DNA of 64,000 nt from Nilaparvata lugens (taxonomy: Eukaryota > Arthropoda > Insecta > Hemiptera > Delphacidae): assembly GCF_014356525.2 (NCBI RefSeq), contig NC_052505.1, positions 53,120,630 to 53,184,629 on the forward strand. Reading direction: 5' to 3'. Below, piece by piece: positions 22,026-33,680 of this stretch (the stretch's first letter is position 1; each line of letters starts with the position of its first letter). The position numbers were made by a program, and so were the translations under genes. A model generated the notes under the pieces. It was given only the letters and a program-made list of their open reading frames with translations. It searched no databases and was not told the origin of the DNA.

Positions 22026-23604
22026 TGGAAAGCATTTAATAGATTGAAAGAAATCAGTTTTAAAGGACCAGTTGATAGTTTGAATCGGTACACAAGATTC
22101 AGAGGTTTCAAATTTATGAAGAAGGAATAAAATTATCAATAATAGGACGGCATCGATTATCTATCAGGAACCAGACGGCTGCAAGATAATCTAACTCATC
22201 ACGGAAACGTCACAGCAATGAAACAAGAGGAAGCAACTATAACTACAAGAATTTCACAAGCTATTTTAAGGGTTTTTTTTATATTATGATAGGAATTCAA
22301 CAATTGACTCACCTCAGGGCCTCCTTGACGTTTAATTTTGCTCGAATGGCCAGTTGGGTGGTAGATACAATAGGCTATCGTAGGTGAGCCAGAAGTTAAC
22401 CTTACAAGATGATAATATGATACTGCGAGCTTGAAATATTCACAGAGACCAGAACACTTCTATCGAATATGCAGCTTATTATTTGTTTGAAGCAATTGGG
22501 ACAATATTCAATAGGAATATTCGTCTCGACAAACAAGTTGGCACAAGAGAATTTGTACTATTAAGTCTCATATAACGATCTCTCTTTTTTAGATAAATTT
22601 AACTGCCTGACTTAAAAACTAGTGGCCACTAAAACTATTACTTACGCGCCCTTCGTCTAATTTTTGTTTGGGAGTGAAATTAACTTTTTTCTCTTTACTT
22701 GTAGTTCAATTCAACGTATTGGTAGCCTACTAACTTCACATTCGCGATAGATTATTGAGCAAACTAAATTTAACTTGGATTTTACTTTTTATATCATTTG
22801 AGTTTCTACTTCTTTTAGCTCCAACTATAATTTAAATTTAGAAAAAAACAGATAAAACATTTAAAAAATAGTTGAGATCATTTAGGTATCACAGTCAATC
22901 AGGAATCGATCAGCACAAGACAAGAACAGAGCGTCACCAAAATTTTTCTCGTTTTAAGCATCTAGAGTCAGCTCACTTTAGAATTGCCAACCAAAGATGA
23001 TATAACCATTTTGTGAATTTGTCATTTTAGTTGTGACGATCATAATATTAAATATTTTTCTAGCTATATTGAAATTGCCTTTCAATTAACAAATATCATT
23101 ATTATTACTTTCCAATTGGTCACTCTGAATCGATTTGTGACGTCATCAAGTCGACGGCCTCTGGCGGCATATTCAAACTATTGTTTATCGGCTAATGACA
23201 CGTCCTTTCTGAACTGTATCCTTACACTATATTATCAATTTTTTAAGGTAATGATAAGCAAGTGAATAAAAACAGTATTATCAAACATATTGTGACCTAC
23301 CCAAACATTTTTCATATTAAACCTTCCACATGGGGGCAAAAATCCATTTAAATCGTCTGGGCCAAACAGAACCTGCAACACACCAGGAAATAATTTAAAA
23401 TTATTTGTTTTTTTCCAACAGTCCGGTTACTAAAGGGATTTCGTGGGCACTTCGTGAAGATGGAAACAAACCCAAATATTCTGATTCTAGGGTACCTCAG
23501 GATATCCGAACCACTTGATGCGCATTTTGGTGGTCGCGACTGGGCCGCGTAATGGCTGATTCAAAATGGCGGATCCAGCATTAATTAGAACGGTCATAGA
23601 ATGG
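22026..23604. other. unassigned stretch
   Basis: The stretch is mostly AT-rich with a moderately GC-rich patch at 23400-23600. No coding domain, tRNA or window-internal repeat was identified. Confidence 0.35.
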
Positions 23605-23790
23605 TAATAATAATAATAATAATATCAAGTGACCTGGCTGGCTCAGGTCTGGTGTCAGAGTTTTCAGGTCGCAACTGATCAATTTCAGGGCCTCTGACAT
23701 GACTTAACGACTGCTTTTTAGGCAGCCGGGACCGACATATAACGTGACCATCCGAAACACGGGAGTGGCCCGAGGTTACCATCCATGATA
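23605..23790 (-). mobile_element. LINE 3' UTR with (ATT)n tail
   Basis: The minus strand reads GGCCACTCCCGTGTTTCGGA, GTCGGTCCCGGCTGCC, AGTCATGTCAGAGGCCC, CTGACACCAGACCTGAGCC and GGTCACTTGAT, then ATT repeats. I recognise this as a 3' end block common to a LINE group in many insects. Recognition is from memory, but the ATT tail and order support it. No ORF2 remains. Confidence 0.6.
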
Positions 23791-24127
23791 GAGATCTCTA
23801 GTTAACGCGAATCGAATCACAATGAACTATTCTACCAAGTTTGCTATTACACATTTCCACCTGAAACATGATTTTAACCTACAAAAATGCACTTTCTCAA
23901 CATTTAATTTTTCACGAGAATTTTTCCTGAATAACTACACTTTCAATGACTATTTTTGAATATAAACTGCCAAACAAAACTTCTTTGGAATAGAATTTAT
24001 GACCTAATCTCGTTTGTTTCAAGCTTTTATAACCTCTTGTTCTGGAGCTATGATTTTTTTATGATGTCATTCTAGCGCCTGAGCCAATCAACTATCATTA
24101 AAACTGAACTATAAAATCATCCAATAT
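23791..24127. other. unassigned AT-rich stretch
   Basis: Nothing recognised. Confidence 0.3.
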
Positions 24128-24791
24128 GATATCCTAGTAATGCTGAAAAAGTTTCAGGGTTGAAGGATTAGAAGGAAATTTAACTTTTATGATGAAATTG
24201 GAAACATCGCGAAGATTTGTTTTTCTTTTGAATATCACTTCTCTCAGAATCATGTAGCGTCGAATGCGTAATAATTTTAGATCAAATGAACTGTGGGGGA
24301 GACTATCTCCTTTCTATTGGTGTCTGGATCATTTTTATCCGACCCATAGATATTTTTCAATTAATAATAAATTATGTTCGTCAATGTCGAGACATTTCGA
24401 GCAGAAAACATTAAATTTTCGACATGCTAGAAACGTTTTTGTTTCAAAAGATAAGTGGGTGGTGAAAGCGAGAAAGTTTCTCAGAAATAATTGAAATTAT
24501 ATTTTCAATTGTCAAAAGTAGTCGGAAGATCGTATTTTGGTCGAACATAATTATTAATTAAAAAATATCTATGGGTCGGATAAAAATGATCCAGACACCA
24601 ATAGAAAGGAGACAGTCTCCCCCACAGTTCATTTGATCTAAAATTATTAAGCATTACGACGCTACATGATTCTGAGAGAAGTGATATTCAAAAGAAAAAC
24701 AAATCTTCGCGATATTTCCAATTTTATCATAAAAGTTGAATTTCCTTTTAATCCTTCAACCCTGAAACTTTTTAAGCACTACTAGGATATC
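24128..24791. mobile_element. long hairpin (foldback) element
   Basis: The left arm 24128-24380 (GATATCCTAGTA...AATTATGTTCG) is the near-perfect reverse complement of 24542-24791 (CGAACATAATTA...TACTAGGATATC). The arms are about 250 bp and the loop 161 bp. Small differences (for example TCAATTAATAATAAATT versus TTAATTAATAATT) show some age. No coding capacity; a foldback or MITE-like element. No target duplication was identified. Confidence 0.75.
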
Positions 24792-25006
24792 GGGGATAAT
24801 ATTATACATCCAATTCTGACGTTGAATTGGAAATTTTAGAAAGTTGCAATTTTACACGATTTGGCAACCTTGTAATTTCTTTAGATGGAGGGCCAAGTCT
24901 CAACTTGTTTACACAAACTATAAAAGTCTATAAAATTCTGCCGCCATTTTGTTTTTCAATGATGAAATAGTTATTTGTGCATCTAGGGACTAAAGTGCAA
25001 CTTTTT

Positions 25007-25069
25007 CTCCCTGAGGGAAACTGTTGTCGCCCGATGGCGTAGCCGAGGGCGACAATTTCCCTGAGGGAG
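25007..25069. repeat. palindromic module CTCCCTGAGGGAAA...
   Basis: CTCCCTGAGGGAAACTGTTG and CGCCC on the left face GGGCGACAATTTCCCTGAG on the right, around the centre GATGGCGTAGCCGA. A diverged relative lies at 33616-33680. It looks like the core of a small hairpin repeat. Confidence 0.6.
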
Positions 25070-25220
25070 AATAAGTACTTTAGTCCCGTGATGCACACAA
25101 CATTTTTCCTCCACCTACACCAATACCTATAACAATGAATAATTTTACTACATCTTCACGCTTTCACACTATTTTTTTAAAAACAAAATTTAGCTCACCT
25201 CTGATAATAGAAAACGTACG

Positions 25221-25634
25221 ATAACGAAAAACGTACCTTTAGATGAACGCTCTCGTAGAGATGCCGATGACGTTAGAGGTGTGTACTTTTTCATATCCAC
25301 CAACGGTTGAACATAACCTAACAATCGAAATAGAGCTACTTATTTCCTAGAGCTAAAATATTCCAAAGATCGAAAACGTACCTTTAACGAAAACGTATAA
25401 TAACGAAAAATAACGTTTCGTATAATAACGAAACGAATAATAACGAATAATATAATAACGAATTTTGTCGTTTTCGTATAATAACGAAAACGTACCTTTA
25501 GATGAACGCTCTCGTAGAGATGCCGATGACGTTAGAGGTGTGTACTTTTTCATATCCACCAACGGTTGAACATAACCTAACAATCGAAATAGAGCTACTT
25601 ATTTCCTAGAGCTAAAATATTCCAAAGATCGAAA
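25221..25634 (+). repeat. 155 bp direct repeat with an AT-rich spacer
   Basis: The segment 25221-25375 recurs almost unchanged at 25480-25634 (offset 259), with GATGAACGCTCTCGTAGAG, GATGACGTTAGAGG and AACCTAACAATCG in both. The spacer is a run of ATAACGAA motifs, which probably promoted the duplication. Confidence 0.85.
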
Positions 25635-26706
25635 TAGAGCTCTTTTACTTTTCCTCTACCGACCACGACAGTGTTGCCACATTCCTCATTCTTCAATCGC
25701 GGCGTTGTCGGACTTCTTCCCATGTTAATCTTATGGGTTTATTTTTACTCCCTTGGGAGTAAAAGTGATCACTTTTCCCGCTGGGAATTATTTTTAGTCC
25801 CATGGGAGGAAAAGTAGTACTTTAGTATTCGATTCCAGGGTGTAAAATGAGACTTTTGATAGTAGGTGGAGGAAAAATACTTTTGCGAACTCGATCATAG
25901 ATATTCTCTCTCTACAAGTTATTACAAAAATAAATTGATACTATATCCAAGTCTGTATCTCAAAGTAGTCGTGAGATAACACTGTTTTTTCACTTGTTTA
26001 GTTTGGCGTATGGTGGAAAATTCTTGATTTACCGCCTGAAGCTGTACTTTTCTTTCTTCTTCTCGTGCCGCTCCAGGCATCAGAAATTGACCTACAGTCT
26101 TCTACTGGTCGTCATTTCAAAGTTTATGGAATATTCTTCAACAATGTGCCAATAATATTCTTGCTTGTTCACTGCTAAGACATTTAGTCTCGATCTCGAA
26201 TGAAATCAAGTCCACAAAAAAAAAAAACAGATTCCAAGTTTTATTTTAGTTATATCTTAGATGAAATGCGTAGTTTCAATGAGATGACTCAAATATTGTT
26301 GTATGATTGATTTGAAACTACCAGACTAATCTGATACCTTAATATCAATAGAATTACAAGCAATTTCTTGAAAATTTACAATTTTTTTCTGCCATCTTGG
26401 ATTTTCATGATGAAAACTATTTTTAAGATTGCCATCATGGATATTCTCTTTTCTCACATTATAACAAAGCGATTGATACCATTTCCAAGTCTGTACCTCT
26501 AAGGATAATTCAGATACACGGTTTTCTAATTGTCAGGTTTATCATAGGTCTAATTTGGAGGGAAAAACGTGATTTCGGCTGCAAACCATACTTTTCTCTC
26601 TTTTTCCAATGACGCTCCAGAAGTGAAAAATGGACTTACAGCCCTCAACTAGATGCCATTTTAAAGCTTCTGGAATATTCTACAACACAGCCTCAGTAAT
26701 AGTAGG
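25635..26706. other. unassigned stretch
   Basis: Pieces such as CTCCCTTGGGAGTAAAAGTG (25750) echo the palindromic module. Blocks near 25900 and 26440 (ATATTCTCTCTC, GATACCATTTCCAAGTCTG and similar) repeat loosely about 540 bp apart, suggesting an old duplication. No gene seen. Confidence 0.35.
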
Positions 26707-27232
26707 TTATTTTGATATGTACTTGGTCCAGGGTTGAATGCTTCTGCCTGAAACCAAATTGGGCTGGTATCAGATTCCTGCTACTTATGATGGGAGACAA
26801 TCTCTTCATCAGCAATTTCTCAAAAAGCTTTGAAATTACAGGTAGAAGAGATATTGGGCAGTACGATTTTGCTTCTTGTGGACATTTCCCAGGCTTTTGC
26901 AACATAATGACTTCTGCAACCTTCCAAATTGTAGGAAAATGCTGTAATCGGAGTGATGCATTGAATAAATGAAATGTTAGCATGACAATACCTTTCCTTG
27001 GAAGTTTCTTCATGATTTCACCTGTAATCAGATCAAATCCAGGTGCTTTTTTGTTATTCAGATTATATTTTATTTCTCCTTGAACCTCATTTATAGAAAC
27101 AAGATCAATCTCTGTATCTAAATCATCTATTATATTCTCTCCAGGATCAATTTCAGATTGAATGTTGTTTGGCTGAAAGATTTCTTCCAGATGATTAGCA
27201 AATATATCTGATTTTTCTCTGCTGTTTCTTGC
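26707..27232 (-). pseudogene. Jockey-type LINE fragment: N-terminal reverse transcriptase
   Basis: The minus strand reads NNKKAPGFDLITGEIMKKLP, IWKVAEVIMLQKPGK, SYCPISLLPVISKLFEKL and AQFGFRQKHSTLDQVH, which are RT0 to RT2a of a Jockey RT. Homology ends sharply at about 26712 before the catalytic aspartates, replaced by ITYYY-type flank. It overlaps the same blocks as the LINE at 18200 but differs enough to be another family. One TGA interrupts the linker near 27227. Confidence 0.85.
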
Positions 27233-27890
27233 TCATGTACCATCTGGTTTTCTAATAAGAGGGGATTGTAATATTGGTCGCTCAACTCTTTTTGTTACTT
27301 TCCATAATGAATAATCTGTACTGGCATCAGCTGTAAAATTTTGAAGGGAGTTATTATTGGATTCCTCAGTTAGTTTTCTCATCTCTCTTCTCAATTGTTG
27401 TGTTTTGTTATTCGAGATATTCTTGTCAGCAGGATCACAAATTTGTTGCCAACTTCTTCTTGCCCTTCGTTTTTCTAAAACAAGGTGCCAAATCTCCAGG
27501 GGGTAATTGCATTCTTTTGTTCTCCTGGTGAACTGTCTGGTGTTTTTCCAGGCTGATTTCTGGATTTGCCACATGAAATTTTCTGCTGCTTCATAAACTG
27601 CTCAGCTGTTCTGAGTGGAATATTCAATTTGATTTCATTCTCCAACTCCACTTTAAAAGCTTCCCAGTCTGTTGTCCCGTTGACTAACATTGGTCTGTCC
27701 TCTTTCTTTATTATTCGTTCACTAAGTGTGAGAACTACAGCTGAATGATCCGAATCCAGGTCGAAGCTCTCTTCAATGTCAATAAAATTACTGGATATTC
27801 TCTTTGTTATGAAGAAATCTAGAAGATCTGGCGTTCTATTCAAATCTGTTGGCCAATAAGTAGGTGTCCCTGTTGTAGGTGTAAAATATA
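27233..27890 (-). pseudogene. Jockey-type LINE fragment: endonuclease C-terminus and linker
   Basis: From 27890 down, the frame reads TPTYWPTDLNRTPDLLDFF and then DLDSDHSAVVLTL, the final endonuclease blocks (TYWP...DLLDFF and SDHS). A linker follows with WKNTRQFTRRTKECNYP and RRARRSWQQICDPADK. A frameshift at about 27540 separates the two parts. The amino-terminal two thirds of the endonuclease are missing, so with the RT end also lost this copy is truncated at both ends. Confidence 0.85.
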
Positions 27891-29734
27891 TGGTTTTATT
27901 TGTTAAATGGTGTACCTATCATTTATAACCCTGTCTTCATGCATGACCAATCTGGTATTAGCACATTTTTTCCATTATTGACGTATTAATTGTATTATCA
28001 ACCAACAACATTGTTCATCGGATGTGTTGGATAAATTAGCAGTTGTCATGTTCTGCTCCTGGGAGGGGCATGAACATGCACTAAAAATGAATAATTATAA
28101 AGTTGTAGCTGTAAAACCATCCACTAAATAAACAGTTGGAATCTTTGAGGTTATCAAACTGTACCTCGTAATTATAGGTTATGTTGATATTTGCCCGGCC
28201 TGCAAATGCATAGACGGCAACGAAGTTATATGATCTGGACAGAGTGAACGGTAAAAGGTTGATTACCTTTTATACAAGGTAATCAAGACCTGTAACGGTT
28301 TTTAGACCATTAGGTCTAAGACCTTTAACGGTCTTTTATATAGTAAAAGGTTGATTAAAAAAAAAATAGTTTGCTGAATCGGTAGGTTGACGGTCTACAA
28401 AGCAGCCGAAGTTGGAACTGTAAACTTCTGAACTAATGCCGTAGTTGGAAATATGGTAAATTAAAATTAAATTGAATTCAATAATGAGATGCTGTTCGAG
28501 TTGTATCTGCTTATTATAATCAATGCTGTTGTCAGAACCTAGCAGAGATTTAAACTTCTGAATGAATTCATTCTTCAAATAATAGTCAGAATACTGAAAT
28601 TCTAATACCTGTTTTACAGTTGGGAGAGCTATTAGACTGCACAAGACAACAAACAAAATGGCAAATCCATGCGAACCGGGTCTCTGACAAATACTATAGG
28701 TAGTTATATTGCAAAGTGCTAAACCAAGATAGTAGATGCAAGAAGTACCGAGTTTGATATTGATGCTCTCTAGGCGATCAATTACCTCCCCTTGTAGCAT
28801 TAACTGGTTGTCAATGCTAGATCCAATACACCTCGATGTGGTAGGTTGATGGCAGTCGATCTTATTTGACTCGAGAGGATATCTCCAATAAAATGTTTTA
28901 TTACTTGATATGAATATTGACTACCATCAACCACCAGGAGAAATAACGTTCTAATAATATTTATGATACTCAACAATATCTGACTACTGTAGAGCAGGTC
29001 GTGTCTTGCACGATTGATATGTGTCAGTTGAGAAAGAACGAACTTGGAGGTGTAATGAGATAAATTCAGAGAGGTGAATAGATAATATAAATATATTGTT
29101 GAAGAAATACCCAAATAGCAAAAAATTGAATTGATAGATGAACAGATTATACAAAATATAGTTACAAACTGTTAATGAATATTAAATGATAGTAAAATTG
29201 AATCTTCAAATAATAGATACTGTATGAAAATGTGATAATTTCAAATTGACTAAATGAGATAGGTGATAGCCCTTGGAAAGGGTCATAAGACATACAAAAA
29301 CTAAATAGGTCAAGTAGGCTTGTACAAAATTATAATTTGAAAATATTCTGAAGTTACTAGTAAAATATTTCAGGGTGAAGGTTCGCCTAAGGAAATAGAC
29401 CTTTCGACTAAGTACAGCAAGAATATTAAATTTTACTTATTAAAATAAGAATTATTTATAATAACTTTAGTACCCTTAGATCTATAGTAATGACTAAACA
29501 CATTATAAGTTGTTCTAAATTATCATTAGGTTCCTTTAAAACATAAAATGAATAATATAATCACATCTACTACGATATACATTTGTTAAATAGAGAGATA
29601 GGCTTAACAATTCAAAAGAGCTTGTGCTGGTGCTAATTTTGTGAACTTCTAAAATAGCCAATAATTTGTGAAACATAGACATAATTTTATAGAATAAAGT
29701 AGAAGTATAAATACATATGATAGCAAACATGCTT
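27891..29734. other. unassigned stretch with two adjoining minus-strand frames
   Basis: Minus-strand frames 28800-29114 (104 aa) and 28336-28800 (154 aa) meet as TAATG, as if one longer frame had shifted. They are hydrophobic with several possible membrane spans (ILLSIINIIRTLFLLVV, FAILFVVLCSLIALP). I could not identify a family. A decayed seven-transmembrane chemoreceptor is one guess, with low support. At 28250-28330 small nested hairpins are built from AGGTAATCAA and AGACCTTTAACGG-like words. Confidence 0.25.

Positions 29735-29775
<41 letters not shown>
29735..29775 (+). repeat. (AAT)n microsatellite
   Basis: About 13 AAT units lie next to the start of the GT-family element. They could be the tail of an unrecognised LINE. 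Confidence 0.9.
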
Positions 29776-29777
<2 letters not shown>

Positions 29778-29785
29778 TATTTCCC

Positions 29786-30733
<948 letters not shown>

Positions 30734-30738
<5 letters not shown>

Positions 30739-32287
30739 ACTTTCCTTGCCCTACTACCATAGGTAAGGAAAGTATTGCTTTCCAAAAAAAATTAGGGTAC
30801 CCCAATTTCAAGTTTTCTATACGTTTCAAGGTCCCCTGAGTCCAAAAACATGATTTTTGGGTATTGGTCTGTGTGTGTGTATGTGTGTGTGTGTGTGTAT
30901 GTGTGTGTGTGTGTGTATGTGTGTGTGTGTGTATGTGTGTGTGTGTGTGTATGTGTGTGTGTGTGTGTGTGTGTATGTGTGTATGTCTGTGAACACGATA
31001 ACTCCATTCCTAATTAACCGATTGACTTGAAATTTTAACCTTAAGGTCCTTATACCATGAGGACCCGACAATAAGAAATTCAATAAAATTCAATTCAAGA
31101 TGGCGGAAAAAATGGGGGATAATTACTAAAAAACCATGTTTTTCACGTTTTTCTTGAAAATGGCTCTAACGATTTTCTTCAAATTTATACCATGGATAGC
31201 TATTTATAAGCCCTATCAACTAAAATGAGTCTCATTTCAGGGAAAATTTCAGGAGCTCCGTAATATTATTGAGAAAAATGGCGGATAATGACTAAAAAAC
31301 CATGTTTTTCACGGTTTTCTCGAAAACGGCTCCAACGATTTTCTTCAAATTTATACCATAGATAGCTATTCATAAGCCCTATCAACTGGCATGAGTCTCA
31401 TTTCTGGGAAAATTTCAGGAGCTCCGTAATATTCTTGAGAAAAATGGCGGATAATGACTAAACAGCCATGTTTTTCACGGTTTTCTCGAAAACGGCTCCA
31501 ACGATTTTCTTCAAATTTATACCATGGATAGCTATTTATAAGCCCTATCAACTGACATGAGTCTCATTTCTGTGAAAATTGCAGGAGCTCCGTAATATTC
31601 TTGAGAAAAATGACAGTTACTAAAAAACCACGTTTTTCACGATTTTCTCAAAAACGGCTCTAACGATTTTTTTCAAATCCATACCCTGTATAGTTATTTA
31701 TTAGCTCTATCAACTGACATGAGTCTTTTTCCTGGGGTACTAATGGGGGGTCTACCCAATCCTTGAGAAATGGACTTTGTAACCTCCTTCTCGTGCATGA
31801 GGTAGGTAGGAACACGGTTTTTACTTTTTCTTCTTCCATATACCGTGAGTAGGTAGAGCAGTTTATAAAAAGAACACAGTCATAGTCAAGATATTTCATC
31901 TGTAGAACAGCTGTTTTGAGGAATTTAAAAAAAAAAACATCAAATTTCACAATATTTACATAAAGGAAAAAGTACTCTGAAAACAATTGTATATACACAT
32001 ATACAGTAGTCTGATCGTAGTTGCAAATATGTTGCCGTCAATCGTCATTATGTTTTTCTCCTAAATTATTCTCGTTTGATATTGAGGCTTAGGTTTATTT
32101 AGCGAACTATATTGGAAATTTTAAGGTAGGGTTATAAAAAGGGCACTTTGTTCCGTGGATGTTTTTTTTACAAGAGAAATATTTGATCAAAATAAGGGGA
32201 AAGGTTTTTAAGCGAAAATAGATGTAAAATTTTAAATAGTTCAATGAGCAAGGAAAGTTGTGTGAGTGTACCACACCAGATTTTTTT
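30734..32287 (+). mobile_element. GT-microsatellite repeat family, copy 3 (expanded)
   Basis: This copy begins in the T run that ends copy 2 and finishes with GTACCACACCAGATTTTT. The GT array (30871-30985) is broken by regular AT insertions. Between 31100 and 31740 a 166 bp unit repeats about four times, making this copy about 600 bp longer than copy 2. 31740-32245 has no match in copy 2 and may be a further insertion. Confidence 0.75.
31100..31740 (+). repeat. 166 bp tandem repeat inside GT-family copy 3
   Basis: The CCATG/CCACG word of the unit occurs at 31134, 31300, 31466 and 31628 (steps 166, 166, 162). Each unit has GTTTTTCACG, CGAAAACGGCTC, ACGATTTTCTTCAAAT, AGCCCTATCAACT and CAGGAGCTCCGTAATAT. 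The unit corresponds to a single segment in copies 1 and 2. Confidence 0.85.
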
Positions 32288-33002
32288 ATATTGTTTTTGA
32301 TGTGATTGAATGTCAACCCCAAATCACTACACACAATTAAACAATATTGGAATTCTAAAATAAATATAGCTTTATGACAGCTCATGAATAAATATTTGGG
32401 CCCATTTGGTATATAATTTATAATATGAAAAGATTAAAATTAATATCATGTAGCTGTTGCAAATAATTATTACACAAGCTGCCTTCTCAATTGGCTAGTT
32501 GTTGGCACAAGTGAGTTTGGTTTATTTAGGGTTATGAATCGGTTCAATTCTAACCTCCAAATATTCGAACTACTATTCAAAATAATAAACATTATGAATA
32601 TATGTGGTTTCTGTTAATAAATTTCTGAAAAATATACTATATTCGATTTACTAATTACAGCCTTCATAGGTCAGATAACTGTTGTTTATCTGCCTTTGAT
32701 AAAGTTGTGATTCTTACTCAGTATTGGAATTTGTTTCATTCACTTAATAGTCTATGAAATTTTTCAATTTATGAATCAGGGGTTGTGCAATCATTTGGTA
32801 CATCACACAGTATACAGCATTGATTATTAAATCTTCAGAAATATTACGTTCTCAAGATTTATTTGAATTGTTCAGCATCATTGTCGAAATTGAATAGATT
32901 GAAACACAGGGTCATAGTATTGAGTTGAAGCAGCAATATAAATAAATAGAAATTATAAGAGATTGTGATAGAGTGTCGCCATGGATCCCACTCAGTATTA
33001 TC
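32288..33002. other. AT-rich stretch; 3' UTR of the candidate exon on the minus strand
   Basis: AATAAA on the minus strand at 32863-32858 lies about 140 bases past the stop of the candidate exon at 33003. No other feature seen. Confidence 0.3.
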
Positions 33003-33269
33003 TCACATTGCTGACCCCTTTGTCAGATGGTAGCGAGTTGGATTGGTGTCGATGCTACATTGTTTTGCACAATATTTAGATTCCTTATATTCATCTATCT
33101 CTTCAGCATCTATGATTGCGGAATCATCCAGGGCAGCAGTAAGATATGCATATTGATAGAATGGCAGCAGTTTGCAGAAATCGATAGCAAAATTTAATAT
33201 AAGCTCCTTGAAGAGCTGGTAAGAACACTGTGGTATTTTTATTTCAGCAGGAGTGAACGTAAAAATTCT
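33003..33269 (-). CDS. candidate terminal exon, unknown protein
   Basis: The minus strand is open for 88 codons to a TGA. It lacks an early ATG and would normally be missed. The product includes QLFKELILNFAIDFCKLL, FYQYAYLTAALDD, an acidic IIDAEEIDEYKESKY and CAKQCSIDTNP. A plausible acceptor (GTGTTCTTACCAG) ends at 33216, which would start the exon at LFKEL. An AATAAA follows the stop by 140 bases. The amino acid mix is protein-like, unlike most open frames nearby, but I recognise no family and no upstream exon. A chance frame or a pseudogene remains possible. Confidence 0.3.
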   Translation of the reverse strand, partial: RIFTFTPAEIKIPQCSYQLFKELILNFAIDFCKLLPFYQYAYLTAALDDSAIIDAEEIDEYKESKYCAKQCSIDTNPTRYHLTKGSAM

Positions 33270-33615
33270 TTAATCTTATTTGCTTTACCGATTATAGCGA
33301 GCTGGGCATATGTACACCCTAACACGGCGTTACATAACATGTCACAACCAACGTGGGGCATATATTTTATGTGTACCCCAAAAGGGACGTTACAAGATAC
33401 ATAGTTTTTGAGTTTTAAGCGGGAAACCAAAAAATGGTACTTTCAAACCACCCCCACCCCCTTAGCACAGGGGGTAGGGGTGGGGACTTTTTATATGTTT
33501 ACCTCCTTACTACCCTCAACAGATCTGGAGTCAAAAATTCTCTTCCCAACTTTCCCCTCTATAACATTTCCTTGCTGTTCTATGTTGTGTACAACACGAG
33601 TGGAAAATGATTTTT

Positions 33616-33680
33616 CTCCTTCAGGGAAATTGTTGCCCTCGGCTTCGCCTGGGGCTTTAAACTTTCCCCCTCAGGGACAA
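33616..33680 (+). repeat. diverged copy of the palindromic module at 25007
   Basis: CTCCTTCAGGGAAATTGTTG, CCCTCGGCTTCGCC and TTTCCCCCTCAGGGAC mirror the order of the module at 25007-25069. Confidence 0.5.
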
